Shown piece by piece: positions 17,240 to 26,279 of a stretch of DNA of 64,000 nucleotides. The notes under the pieces were generated by a model. That model had not been told where the DNA came from and ran no database searches. It saw nothing but the letters and a program-made list of their open reading frames with translations. The position numbers and the translations under genes are program-made. The number at the start of each line of letters is the position of its first letter. Positions within the stretch are counted from its first letter, which is position 1. The DNA lies in assembly GCA_963697355.1 (NCBI GenBank), contig CAVONV010000004.1:124001-188000 (forward strand), given 5' to 3'. The DNA comes from CAVONV01 sp963697355. Its GTDB lineage: Bacteria > Acidobacteriota > Vicinamibacteria > Marinacidobacterales > DATDRI01.

Positions 17240-18108
17240 GCGTACTGGTCGACAAGCAAACGAAGCTTCTGGTACAGGGCATCACCGGTAAAGAAGGCCA
17301 GTTCCACACTCGTGGAGCCCTCGACTATGGAACCAAGGTGGTGGCCGGTGTCACTCCCGGCAAGGGTGGAAGCAAAGTAGAAGGTGTTCCCGTGTTCAAC
17401 ACGGTCGCCGATGCAGTGAAAGAAACCGGAGCCAATGCATCGGTCATCTTCGTGCCGCCGCCGTTCGCCGCCGACGCTATCCTGGAGTCCTTTGAAGGTG
17501 GCGTCCCCCTCATCATTTGCATTACGGAAGGGGTCCCGACCATGGACATGGTCGAGGTCATGCGTGTTCTGGGCGGAACCGATGTTCGTCTCATCGGCCC
17601 CAACTGTCCCGGGATCATTTCACCCGGCAAGGCCAAGATCGGTATTATGCCCGGACATATCCACAAGGAAGGGCGGATTGGTGTGGTTTCTAGAAGTGGG
17701 ACCTTGACCTACGAAGCCGTTCATCAACTCACCCAACGGGGTATCGGTCAGTCCACCTGCATCGGTATAGGCGGCGACCCTGTCAACGGCACCAACTTCA
17801 TCGATACGATGAAGCTCTTCCAAGAGGATCCGGAAACGGATGCCATCGTGATGATTGGCGAAATCGGTGGTGATGCTGAAGAACGCGCCGCCGATTACAT
17901 CAAAGAGAACGTGACCAAGCCCGTCGTGTCTTTCATCTGTGGACAAACGGCGCCTCCTGGACGTCGCATGGGGCATGCTGGTGCCATCATTACGGGTGGC
18001 AAGGGAACAGCCGCCGACAAGATGGCGGCCCTCAAGGCCGCCGGCGTCGAGGTCATAAAGAGCCCCGCCGGCATCGGGGATGCTATCGAAGAGGTATTGA
18101 AGAAGTAG
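17236..18108 (+). CDS. sucD: Succinyl-CoA synthetase (ADP-forming) alpha subunit
   Basis: 290 residues. CoA-binding Rossmann domain with VQGITGKEGQFHT and VTPGKGGSK; phosphohistidine active site in GHAGAIITGGKGTA; GPNCPGIISPG linker. Start ATG 17236 overlaps the sucC stop. Intact. Followed by a 550-base repeat-rich gap before ndk. Confidence 0.97.
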   Translation: MSVLVDKQTKLLVQGITGKEGQFHTRGALDYGTKVVAGVTPGKGGSKVEGVPVFNTVADAVKETGANASVIFVPPPFAADAILESFEGGVPLIICITEGVPTMDMVEVMRVLGGTDVRLIGPNCPGIISPGKAKIGIMPGHIHKEGRIGVVSRSGTLTYEAVHQLTQRGIGQSTCIGIGGDPVNGTNFIDTMKLFQEDPETDAIVMIGEIGGDAEERAADYIKENVTKPVVSFICGQTAPPGRRMGHAGAIITGGKGTAADKMAALKAAGVEVIKSPAGIGDAIEEVLKK

Positions 18109-18122
18109 CACGTATCGAGAAG

Positions 18123-18150
18123 CAGTAATCAGTGACCAGTAACCAGTAAA
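18123..18150. repeat. Degenerate heptamer array (CAGTAAC-type)
   Basis: Four units, CAGTAAT-CAGTGAC-CAGTAAC-CAGTAAA, just after sucD. Similar in scale to the octamer arrays elsewhere in the window but of different sequence and period. Confidence 0.6.
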
Positions 18151-18179
18151 GAGTCGTCTTCAACTGGTTGCCGGTTGTT

Positions 18180-18648
18180 GGGCGCGAGGCGAGTCCGCCT
18201 ACGCTTAAAGCTACGGCGGACCCGCCGAAGCTTGAATAGAGTCGAACGTTAGCGAAGGCGGGGAGGCGAGCGTCCCACTAATTGAGCACGAGCACGAAGT
18301 GCGAGAGCGCGGCCCTTCAGGGCCGCCGGCCAGGAGGAATCGCGCCGAAGGCGCGAGGGAATCTGGCCGAAACAAGCCCGAGCGAAGAGCGAGGGCGGGC
18401 GCGAGCCGAGTCCGCCTACGCTCAAAGCTACGGCGGACCCGCCGAAGCTTGAATAGAGTCGAACGTTAGCGAAGGCGGGGAGGCGAGCGTCCCACTAATT
18501 GAGCACGAGCACGAAGTGCGAGAGCGCGGCCCCTCAGGGCCGCCGGCCAGGAGGAATCGCGCCGAAGGCGCGAGGGAATCTGGCCGAAACAAGCCCGAGC
18601 GAAGAGCGAGGGCGGGCGCGAGCCGAGGAGGCGAGCGTCCCACTAATT
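18180..18648. repeat. Tandem duplication of a 217-bp hairpin-rich unit, plus partial third copy
   Basis: Two nearly identical units (18180-18396, 18397-18613) exactly 217 bases apart and a shortened third (18614-18648) keeping only the ends. Each unit is a chain of small hairpins with GAA-type loops, such as GCACGAAGTGC, CGCGCCGAAGGCGCG and GGCCCTTCAGGGCC, and the inverted pair TCCGCCTACGCT/AAAGCTACGGCGGA. 217 is not a multiple of three, so the repeat is unlikely to be coding; an open frame through it is fortuitous. It fills most of the sucD-ndk gap. Confidence 0.9.
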
Positions 18649-18660
18649 AAAGGAACCATC

Positions 18661-19077
18661 GTGACCGAAAGAACTTTGTCAATCATAAAACCCGACGGCG
18701 TGGCCCAGAAGGCCATGGGCAAGGTGCTGTCTCATCTGGAGACCGAAGGTTTTCGCATCGTAGCCCTCAAAGTGCTTCACATGAGCAAGGCACAAGCCGA
18801 GGGTTTCTACGCCGTTCATCGAGAGAGGCCGTTTTTCGGCAGTTTGACGGACTTCATGTCCGAAGGACCCTGCGTGCCCATGGTGCTCGAACGAGAAAAC
18901 GCGATCGCGCATTTGAGAGAAGTCATGGGAGCCACGGATCCGGCCAAGGCCGATGAAGGGACCATTCGGAAGATGTTTGCCTCCAACATCGAGCGCAACG
19001 TCATCCACGGCTCCGACTCGCCCGAGTCCGCGACGACAGAAATCCCCTATTTCTTCAACGCTCTTGAAATGGTCTGA
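18661..19077 (+). CDS. ndk: Nucleoside diphosphate kinase
   Basis: 138 residues from GTG 18661, preceded by AAAGGAACC; an in-frame extension back to 18499 lies in the repeat and is rejected. Ndk balances NTP and dNTP pools through a phosphohistidine. The N-terminus RTLSIIKPDGVAQKAMG, the segment RPFFGSLTDFMSEGP, and the active-site region NVIHGSDSPESATTEI with its catalytic histidine are diagnostic. The following gene is 9 bases away, also in nucleotide metabolism. Confidence 0.96.
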   Translation: MTERTLSIIKPDGVAQKAMGKVLSHLETEGFRIVALKVLHMSKAQAEGFYAVHRERPFFGSLTDFMSEGPCVPMVLERENAIAHLREVMGATDPAKADEGTIRKMFASNIERNVIHGSDSPESATTEIPYFFNALEMV

Positions 19078-19086
19078 TTAGGAATC

Positions 19087-19602
19087 GTGAAACTCATCGA
19101 AGGCAAGGAGCTTCGTCAGCGGTTGGAGGCGTCACCGGCTCTCATCGAGGGCTTGGTCGATGTCGGTATCCAAGTTCAGATGGACGGAGTCGATTTCACC
19201 TTGAGAGAGGTCGCACGCTTCAAGAGTGAGGCTGGAGCGATTGACTTTGACAACAGCCAGCGAAAAACTCCTGGGACCGACAACATCCCGCTCGATGAGA
19301 ACGGATGGTGGGTCCTCGATCCGGGACTCTACTGGATTGTCTATAACGAAGTGGTCAACATTCCAGCCGATGCTTTTGCCATCGGCCGTACTCGGTCGAG
19401 CGTCCTCCGCAGCGGTGCCAGCATCAAGACGGCGCTATGGGACTCCGGCTATTCGGGTCGCAGCGGCTCGCTGCTCGTGGTCCACAATCCGGCTGGCCTC
19501 CGACTCCAAAAGAATGCGCGGATCATGCAGCTCGTTTTCTTTGGGTTGGATGCACCTGCGGAAAAGACCTACACGGGTCAGTATCAGAATGAGAACAAGT
19601 GA
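19087..19602 (+). CDS. dCTP deaminase / dUTPase family protein
   Basis: 171 residues from GTG 19087. It has dUTPase-fold motifs: the trimer/substrate segment GRTRSSVLRSGA and the catalytic-region WDSGYSGRSGSLLVVHNP; LQKNARIMQLVFF near the end. These proteins remove dUTP (giving dUMP) or deaminate dCTP. The sequence is closer to dUTPase-like members of the Dcd superfamily, but the exact activity is not settled from sequence. Adjacent to ndk, with which it is probably co-transcribed. Confidence 0.8.
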   Translation: MKLIEGKELRQRLEASPALIEGLVDVGIQVQMDGVDFTLREVARFKSEAGAIDFDNSQRKTPGTDNIPLDENGWWVLDPGLYWIVYNEVVNIPADAFAIGRTRSSVLRSGASIKTALWDSGYSGRSGSLLVVHNPAGLRLQKNARIMQLVFFGLDAPAEKTYTGQYQNENK

Positions 19603-19799
19603 GTCTCGTTGTACTTAGCGAGCAGTCGAACCTGCCTTCGCTGAGGCGATCAAAGGTGAGCTTCGGCGAGGGCTCGCCATAGCCCTTGGCTCGTGAAACA
19701 AGTCCCAACGGCGGCGGCCAGTCTGCAGTCAAACGCAGACCGGAGTTGAAGGTCGGATCTGACCGGGATCTGGCGTCTGGCCACATGCCAACGCTCTGC

Positions 19800-20711
19800 C
19801 TAAAGCAGGGAGAAATCTACGGCGATCTCCGCAAGCACGTCGACCGGTTCGCCTTTCATCTTGCCGGGAACGAAGAGAAATTGCCGGACGGCTTCGATAG
19901 CTTTTTGATCGAGTCCTGGATCGAGACTCTGAACGACTCTTACCGGACCCACGGTTCCGTCCCTCAAAATGATGATCTCGAGCAGTACGGTGCCCTGTAT
20001 CTTCCGAGAAAGAGCATGATCGGTGTACTCGGGACGCACCTGACGCCGCAGCGTAGGTGGCTCGACACCGCTGCCGATGCGGTATGCTCCACCGCCGAAA
20101 CCGCCTCCATAGCCAGGTCCAATACCGGGACCCTGACCTTCTCCAATGCCGGTACCCATGCCGGTGCCGGAGCCGCCGCCATTACCCGATCCAGCTGACG
20201 GTAGAAGCTGCTCTGGGCCTTCCAAGATGCCTTTTTGATCGAGGTCGTCAGGAGCCTGAGCCAAAACCGGGGCTGTGATTTCGTTGATCTCGTCATCCTC
20301 GTCCGGCTCCGGTTCTTCTTCCACCTCTTCCGGCTCGACCGGCTCTTCGTCCTCGAATACCAGTTCTTCTTCCGGCTCTTCGACCTTCAAGGCGAGTCGA
20401 GCTTGATCTTGGCCCGCGACTTTCTGAACGGAGGGCGGTTCAGGGCTGTTTTCACCACCGCCGCCACCTCCACCGCCCGGACCCGGTTCGGCCAGAAAAA
20501 CGAGATTTGGAAGTTGGACTTCGGTGGGTGTGATGACATTGGGTGCAACCAAGGACCCCAGCCAAATAAACATTGCAAGAAAGATATAGAACGTAATGGC
20601 GGAGATCCAAGAGTTTCTCTTGCGCTTCGGATCGTAGAGGAGGCCTTGCACTGGGGCGCCGGTAACGGCGCTAATCATGCCGGTGTCGCTGATTTTCTCT
20701 TCTGCTGACAT
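19800..20711 (-). CDS. TonB-family energy transducer
   Basis: 303 residues, start ATG 20711 with GGAGGC upstream. One N-terminal membrane helix (WISAITFYIFLAMFIWLGSLV, about 34-55); a glycine run, then an acidic/proline stretch (about 100-145) spanning the periplasm; a long Gly/Ser linker; and a C-terminal TonB domain (about 215-300) with VEPPTLRRQVRPEYTDHA, IQGTVLLEIIILRDGTVG and AIEAVRQFLFVPGK. It would transmit proton-motive force to outer-membrane receptors. No ExbB/ExbD gene is adjacent. Divergent from the fad gene. Confidence 0.9.
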   Translation of the reverse strand: MSAEEKISDTGMISAVTGAPVQGLLYDPKRKRNSWISAITFYIFLAMFIWLGSLVAPNVITPTEVQLPNLVFLAEPGPGGGGGGGGENSPEPPSVQKVAGQDQARLALKVEEPEEELVFEDEEPVEPEEVEEEPEPDEDDEINEITAPVLAQAPDDLDQKGILEGPEQLLPSAGSGNGGGSGTGMGTGIGEGQGPGIGPGYGGGFGGGAYRIGSGVEPPTLRRQVRPEYTDHALSRKIQGTVLLEIIILRDGTVGPVRVVQSLDPGLDQKAIEAVRQFLFVPGKMKGEPVDVLAEIAVDFSLL

Positions 20712-20849
20712 TTTTCTTGTGTAGCCTCCTAGATGATTGTCCTCCCGAGACGGTATTCACGCAAGGAATATTGGATTTCTTTTCCCTTCGGGACCTCGAA
20801 AGCTCTGGTATACTCCTCCATAGTTATCAAGGGCCGGCCGCTTAAGGGA

Positions 20850-22997
20850 ATGAGCTCCCTCACATCTCAAGCAAACAAACCTCCGATACAGGTGTCTGTC
20901 GAAGAGAATATCGCCTGGGTCATCTTCGATTTGGCCGGAGAGAAGGTCAATAAGCTCTCCGCAGACGTGATGGAGGCCTTCGCCCGGGTTTTGGACGAGC
21001 TTGCCGCGCGGATAGACCTCGAAGGTGCGATTATTGCCTCTCAGAAGGAGGGAGTGTTCTTTGCCGGGGCGGATGTCAATGAAATTGAAGGGGTTAGAGA
21101 CCGCGATACGGCGATTCGGGCGGCGCGGATGGGACAGGATGTCTTCGGGAAGATACAGGAATTGCCGTTTCCAGTCGTGGCCGCAATCAATGGCGTGTGC
21201 CTGGGCGGTGGGACCGAGCTAGCGCTTGCCTGTCACGGACGCATTGGTACAGACCATCCCCGTTTTCAGATGGGTTTGCCAGAGGTCAATTTGGGGCTTT
21301 ATCCCGCATGGGGAGGTACGACGCGTCTCCCTCGCGTCGTGGGCCTTCAGAAGAGCCTGGAGCTCATATTGACTGGACGTGCTGTTGATGCCCGGAAAGC
21401 GCAGAAAATGGGGCTCATTGACACGGCGGTCCCTCATCAACAAGTGGATGCGAGAGCCGTCGAGCATGTCCGAGAGCTTCGCAAGAAAGACTGGAAAAAG
21501 CAGAAGCGTCGAAGATCTCCGGGATTTCTCGGGTGGCTCCTCGAAGGGAATTTCTTGGGCCGAAAAGTCGTCTTTCGCCAAGCGCGAAAGACGGTGATGG
21601 CAAGGAGCCATGGGCACTATCCTGCCCCTCTCAAAGCACTGGACGTCGTCCGACGTGCTTGGAAGATGCCGCTCCGAAAAGCACTGGAGCTCGAAGCCGA
21701 AGAAGCAGGCGACCTCATCGTCAGCCCTATCTCGAAGAGTCTGATTCACCTTTTTTTCCTTTCAGAAAAAGCCAAGAAAGATTCCGGGGTTGAGAAAGAG
21801 ATTGATCGCCTCAAGCACATCGACCAAGCTGGGCTACTGGGGGCCGGTACCATGGGGGGCGGCATTGCGTGGCTATTTTCCTATCGAGATGTTCCCGTTC
21901 GGCTGAAGGACCTCAATCCGGAAGCTCTTGGTGCAGGGATGAAAGAGGCCTACCGTCTTCTGGACAAGAGACGGAAGCGAAGGCGCATGACGGCTTGGAC
22001 GCGGGACAAGAAAATGACCCTGGTCAGTCCTACGCTCGATTGGAGTGGATTCAAGCGAGCCGATGTTGTCATCGAGGCCATTGTCGAAGACCTGGAAGTC
22101 AAGAAAAGAGTTCTTCGTGAGTTGGAATCGGAAGTGGCGGGAGATTGTCTGATTGGCTCTAACACATCCACGCTACCCATCACTGAGCTTCAAAGCGTTC
22201 TCGAACATCCAGAACGTATGGCGGGTTTTCATTTCTTCAACCCCGTTGAGCGCATGCCGCTCATAGAAGTCATCCGAGGTAAGGAAACATCAGACGAAAC
22301 GGTGGCTGCGCTTGTGAGCTTCGCCAAGCGAATAGGGAAGACACCCGTGGTGGTCAATGATTGTCCGGGATTCCTGGTCAATCGTATTCTCGGGCCGTAT
22401 TTGAATGAAGCAAGCTATCTCCTTCTCGAAACGGGAGACCTGGAGGGCATCGACAAAGCACTCCTTGATTTTGGAATGCCAATGGGACCCCTTCGATTGT
22501 TGGATGAGGTCGGCATCGATGTGGCGCAAAAAGCCAGCAAAGTCCTCACGGAAGCTTATGGTGCTCCATCGGCAGGTGTCATTGACAAGCTGGTTGACGC
22601 AAAACGTCTGGGAAAAAAGTCGGCTCTTGGGTTGTACCGTCACCAAGGCAACAAAGCACAGCCTGATTTCGAAGTGCTTTCTATCCTCGGGGTCGACCGT
22701 CGCCGCTCGGTCAACGAGGCGGAAGCGGTCGAGCGGTGTGTCTATCCCATGGTGGCAGAAGCAGCACGCTGCTTGGACGAGAGGGTCGTTCGCGGTCCCG
22801 GCGAACTGGATCTCGCCATGGTGATGGGAACGGGTTTCCCTCCCTTTCGAGGTGGTTTGCTCCGATACTCGGATGCAACCGGTCTATCCGCTATCGTCGA
22901 TGGACTGAAGTACTGGCAGGACAAGCTGGGGAAGCGCTTCGAGCCCCCGTCGGCTTTGTGCAAACGGGCAAGCTCCGAACGTGGCTTCTACGTCTAA
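20850..22997 (+). CDS. Fused enoyl-CoA hydratase / 3-hydroxyacyl-CoA dehydrogenase
   Basis: 715 residues from ATG 20850, after AAGGG; the open frame extends upstream to 20733 without support. It catalyses two central steps of fatty-acid beta-oxidation. N-terminal crotonase domain (about 1-310): oxyanion hole FFAGADVNEIEG, glutamates in GGGTELALACHGRI and GLPEVNLGLYPAWGGT. NAD-binding dehydrogenase domain from about residue 325: GLLGAGTMGGGIAWLFS, ADVVIEAIVEDLEVKK, HFFNPVERMPLIEVI, and two C-terminal domains. Resembles FadB/FadJ. No thiolase is adjacent. Confidence 0.93.
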   Translation: MSSLTSQANKPPIQVSVEENIAWVIFDLAGEKVNKLSADVMEAFARVLDELAARIDLEGAIIASQKEGVFFAGADVNEIEGVRDRDTAIRAARMGQDVFGKIQELPFPVVAAINGVCLGGGTELALACHGRIGTDHPRFQMGLPEVNLGLYPAWGGTTRLPRVVGLQKSLELILTGRAVDARKAQKMGLIDTAVPHQQVDARAVEHVRELRKKDWKKQKRRRSPGFLGWLLEGNFLGRKVVFRQARKTVMARSHGHYPAPLKALDVVRRAWKMPLRKALELEAEEAGDLIVSPISKSLIHLFFLSEKAKKDSGVEKEIDRLKHIDQAGLLGAGTMGGGIAWLFSYRDVPVRLKDLNPEALGAGMKEAYRLLDKRRKRRRMTAWTRDKKMTLVSPTLDWSGFKRADVVIEAIVEDLEVKKRVLRELESEVAGDCLIGSNTSTLPITELQSVLEHPERMAGFHFFNPVERMPLIEVIRGKETSDETVAALVSFAKRIGKTPVVVNDCPGFLVNRILGPYLNEASYLLLETGDLEGIDKALLDFGMPMGPLRLLDEVGIDVAQKASKVLTEAYGAPSAGVIDKLVDAKRLGKKSALGLYRHQGNKAQPDFEVLSILGVDRRRSVNEAEAVERCVYPMVAEAARCLDERVVRGPGELDLAMVMGTGFPPFRGGLLRYSDATGLSAIVDGLKYWQDKLGKRFEPPSALCKRASSERGFYV

Positions 22998-23295
22998 GCT
23001 TTAGAGACTCGCCTTCGTGTGGGTTTTTCACCCCGACGCGAATGTGTCTGTAGGTTTTTCCCCTCTTTCGTCTTATTACATCAGGGTCTTTGAATTCTAG
23101 TAATTACGCCCTCATCAATGGCAACTTAGACAGTACGGTGTCAAAAGATGACACATCGCTCGCCGCCGACCGCTCATGACTCGATCCCGTCCTTGGGATT
23201 AAACGACTTAAATTCAGTGTGTTACGTGGATCGTAGGCTGCGAGGATAGATGGCATAGTGCTTGCAGTATGAGTGTGTAGAAAGTGAGGCAGCTC

Positions 23296-23517
23296 ATGGC
23301 TCGCACAATACCCTCTAGCGATTGGCTGAACGTGGAAGAGGACGAACGAAGAGGCGCCTACTGGCAATATCTCGTAACACAGTGGCTGTGGCGGGATCCA
23401 TTTGCCGTCGTTCAACAACCCGTTAACTTAGGAGATGACGTCTGGGATACTCCTACGCCGGAAGCGCTCCAAGACTTCGGCTATATCATGGTGCCGGAAT
23501 CGCAGATCTCGCACTGA
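23296..23517 (+). CDS. Small hypothetical protein
   Basis: 73 residues from ATG 23296, preceded by GTGAGG. Composition is protein-like (SSDWLNVEEDERRGAYWQYL, WLWRDPFAVVQQPVNLGDDV) with many aromatic and acidic residues, but no family is recognised. An antisense open frame over the same DNA looks less protein-like. The flanking gaps are nearly featureless apart from an octamer array downstream, so this may be an orphan or a remnant. Confidence 0.45.
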   Translation: MARTIPSSDWLNVEEDERRGAYWQYLVTQWLWRDPFAVVQQPVNLGDDVWDTPTPEALQDFGYIMVPESQISH

Positions 23518-23520
23518 AGA

Positions 23521-23557
23521 AAGAACTCAAGAATTCAAGTACTCGAGAACCCAAGAA
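23521..23557. repeat. Degenerate octamer array (GAACTCAA-type)
   Basis: Units GAACTCAA-GAATTCAA-GTACTCGA-GAACCCAA-GAAG, in the gap between the small ORF and the GT-C-like gene. Same family as the arrays at 13260 and 34453. Confidence 0.65.
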
Positions 23558-23633
23558 GATCTATTAGTCCTGCCGGTTGCTAGATAGCAACCTCCTTCCT
23601 TAATAGAAACCAAACACTCGAGAATAGGAACAT

Positions 23634-25247
23634 CTATTCATTCGTCCTGATTTCGTAGAGACGGTCCTCGCCTTCCTCGTTGCGAAGAAAAAGCAGCCCG
23701 GATATTTCGGCCGCGGTGATCTGGCGGCGCATTCTGGGTCCGATGCGTTGGGCGTGGACGAGTACGAAACGAACTCCCTCTTCCGATAATTGTCTGAGTC
23801 CTGAATCGAGCTCTTCGCGCATGAGCAGGTGAAACGCCCGCCGGTAGCTTGCTGGTACGAATCCACTGTATCCGTTCACCAACGGTCGCCAATGTGTTGT
23901 CGACCGATACACATACCGAACGTTGTCTTGAAAACGGTCAGGGTGCGGTAGCGGAAGCTCAACCAGGGCCCCCGGCTCTGGCAAGGCAGCGATGTGCTGG
24001 TAGATAGGAGGCGGGGGAGGTAGCTCGAAGGACCACGGAAGAGGTCCCGCGTAGCACTCCAAGGCTGCGACGAAGATCAGAAGGACGCGAATCCCCCTTC
24101 TCTTCACTTTCGACAATCCAAACGCAGCGAGTAGAGCCATTGCGAGCAAAAACAAAATTGCGGCTCGGGATGGGACACGTAGGCCCTGATAGGGAGGGAG
24201 GAATCGAAACAACAGGCTGAAGAGACCGCCGGATGGGCCGAGCGACACGACAACACCCAAGAGGCCGATGGCGGCGAAAGTCCATTCATCTCTTACCAAA
24301 GCAAAGACGTTCACTGATGACGACGGATGCGGCTGTCGTCGGCGCAAGGAAGAAATGAGAGCCACTATCGCCAAACCCACCGCCACGGCTCCCGGGAAGA
24401 GCGGCTCTTCGGCCTTGGGGAGGAAGAAGTGTAATTTTGAGAAACTCGATGCATACTCCCGCAGTCCGGCTGAATACTCGGTAGTCACCTGAAAGGTCCG
24501 AATCGATCCTTGTCGAAGTTTTGTGGCGTAGGGAAGCACGAGAGGCGCTACGAGTACAATCGTTGAGACGCCGGCAAGGGTGAGTTGTTTGAGCATTCGG
24601 GGCCGCATAGCCGAGCGCAAACACTCCGCAGCGACCACCACGGGGAGCGCCGTCAACAGAAAGACGGCGTAATATCCGCTCGAACCAAAAGCTGCGGCAA
24701 TCGTGAGAGCGAGACCGATAGCCGCCGGCGTGCGTGCCTCGTCTCCCAGGCGCCGGACGAAATAAAACGATAGAGGCAGAGCAAACGCTAGCTGCAGTTG
24801 GAGATGGGGAACATGGGCCCAACGGTAAGGGGCAAATGCGAAGAGGATCCCTGCCAGCAAACCTGAAAGGAAGGAGCCTGTGACCTGTCGGGCCAGGATG
24901 AAGGCTGCTAGTGCACTCGTCAGCAACGCACCAAATAGCGCGGCGTTCAATAGCAGGACCGGGTCGTCTGTAAACAGGCGAACCGGCACGACCATCGCTG
25001 CCGCCGTCAGAAGGTTCTCTGAATAGGCTAAGGTACCCTTATCAGGATAGAAGATATTGGCGTCGAACAGGTGGAAAGGATCGCGCCCGAGTTGGTGCAA
25101 ATCCCAGGAGAGGATCCACGCGGTGAGCATCGCGTCCGGACTGTCGAAGCGGTTAGCCTGTGAGGGCTCGAGAACCATAGGATAGGTATAGAAGAAAGCC
25201 AGGACAGTGAAGATCGCACCGGCGGCTAAGATTTGCATACGTGGCAT
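23634..25247 (-). CDS. Polytopic membrane protein, GT-C glycosyltransferase-like
   Basis: 537 residues with about ten membrane helices. The first extracytoplasmic loop after helix 1 holds an acidic motif (SPDAMLTAWILSWDLHQLG), as in GT-C enzymes that use polyprenyl-linked sugars; a soluble C-terminal part follows from about 400, ending in a charged tail. The exact reaction is unknown. Divergent from the CDF gene; start ATG 25247 or 25238. Confidence 0.65.
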   Translation of the reverse strand: MPRMQILAAGAIFTVLAFFYTYPMVLEPSQANRFDSPDAMLTAWILSWDLHQLGRDPFHLFDANIFYPDKGTLAYSENLLTAAAMVVPVRLFTDDPVLLLNAALFGALLTSALAAFILARQVTGSFLSGLLAGILFAFAPYRWAHVPHLQLQLAFALPLSFYFVRRLGDEARTPAAIGLALTIAAAFGSSGYYAVFLLTALPVVVAAECLRSAMRPRMLKQLTLAGVSTIVLVAPLVLPYATKLRQGSIRTFQVTTEYSAGLREYASSFSKLHFFLPKAEEPLFPGAVAVGLAIVALISSLRRRQPHPSSSVNVFALVRDEWTFAAIGLLGVVVSLGPSGGLFSLLFRFLPPYQGLRVPSRAAILFLLAMALLAAFGLSKVKRRGIRVLLIFVAALECYAGPLPWSFELPPPPPIYQHIAALPEPGALVELPLPHPDRFQDNVRYVYRSTTHWRPLVNGYSGFVPASYRRAFHLLMREELDSGLRQLSEEGVRFVLVHAQRIGPRMRRQITAAEISGLLFLRNEEGEDRLYEIRTNE

Positions 25248-25330
25248 CCGGCAGATTATTCATCTTTAAGCACAATTCTGCTATGGTTTCATGGGTGGCA
25301 GGTCTTGGTGTCACCCGCGGATGACATGGA

Positions 25331-26269
25331 ATGGGAGAATCACACGGCCACACAACCCGAAGGCTCGAGAGCCGTCGCCGCTTGTACATCACCGTCGTCC
25401 TCACCGCGGTGACCTTCGTAGCCGAAGTTGTCGGTGGCGTTCTCACAAACTCCCTGGCTTTGCTTTCCGACGCGGGCCATATGTTCACGCACCTTTTGGC
25501 CTTGGGCGTGTCGTTGGCAGCCGCTCTATTGGCCGATCGTCCCGCCACCGAACGGCGCACCTACGGTTTGAATCGGATCGAGATTCTAGCGGCTTTGTTC
25601 AACGGCGCCACCCTGTTCTTGATCTCCATTGTGATCTTTTACGAAGCCTATGAGAGGCTTCTCGACCCTGTTCCCATTGCTGCCGGCCCGATGTTGGTGA
25701 TTGCAGTCATCGGTTTGGTGGTCAACCTTGCATGTGCACGTGTATTGCACGGGAGTCACAAGCACGACATCAATGTCCGGGCGGCCTTCATCCATTTACT
25801 CACGGACACGTTTTCTTCTGTCGCCGTCATCGCCGGGGCCGTGGTCATCGCGCTCACCGGCTGGACCGCCATAGATCCGATCCTCTCGGTTGTTATCTGC
25901 GCCGTCATTTTGCTTTGGGCGTTCAAGCTAGTATGGGAGTCAGTGGATATTTTACTCGAGGCGACGCCGCGGGATGTGGACATGCAATCTGTTATCGAGA
26001 GGCTCCGCCAGATACCGGGCGTGAAAGATATCCATCACCTCCATGTTTGGACCATTACGTCGGGCATGTATGCTCTTTCAGCACACATCGACGTCGACGA
26101 CATTCGAGTTAGTGAAACGGAAGATTTGGCTGAGCACGCAGAGCAGCTTCTTCGGAAGAAATTCCATATCAACCACGCCACGTTCCAGTTCGAGTGTCGT
26201 CGAGGCCGGTTCGTGGGAGACAATCTGAGCAACGTGGCGCTCGGTGGTTCGACGGGCGAGGAGCAATAG
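25331..26269 (+). CDS. Cation diffusion facilitator (CzcD/ZitB-like) metal exporter
   Basis: 312 residues, six membrane helices and a C-terminal cytoplasmic domain (DMQSVIERLRQIPGVKDIHHLHVW). Exports Zn2+ or similar ions by proton antiport. Helix 2 reads LLSDAGHMFTHLLAL, where ZitB-type proteins have HxxxD; here the aspartate is a histidine. Helix 5 has the usual HLLTD. The metal preference may therefore differ. Its stop is about 10 bases before the next gene. Confidence 0.9.
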   Translation: MGESHGHTTRRLESRRRLYITVVLTAVTFVAEVVGGVLTNSLALLSDAGHMFTHLLALGVSLAAALLADRPATERRTYGLNRIEILAALFNGATLFLISIVIFYEAYERLLDPVPIAAGPMLVIAVIGLVVNLACARVLHGSHKHDINVRAAFIHLLTDTFSSVAVIAGAVVIALTGWTAIDPILSVVICAVILLWAFKLVWESVDILLEATPRDVDMQSVIERLRQIPGVKDIHHLHVWTITSGMYALSAHIDVDDIRVSETEDLAEHAEQLLRKKFHINHATFQFECRRGRFVGDNLSNVALGGSTGEEQ

Positions 26270-26279
26270 GACCTTAGAC

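Noticed and set aside
18499..18660. N-terminal extension of ndk into the 217-bp repeats
   Set aside because: The repeat is out of phase with triplets and the true ndk start GTG 18661 has a ribosome-binding site and matches the family start.
19686..20198. A 170-residue open frame on the plus strand
   Set aside because: Antisense to the TonB gene over most of its length; composition is that of a shadow frame.
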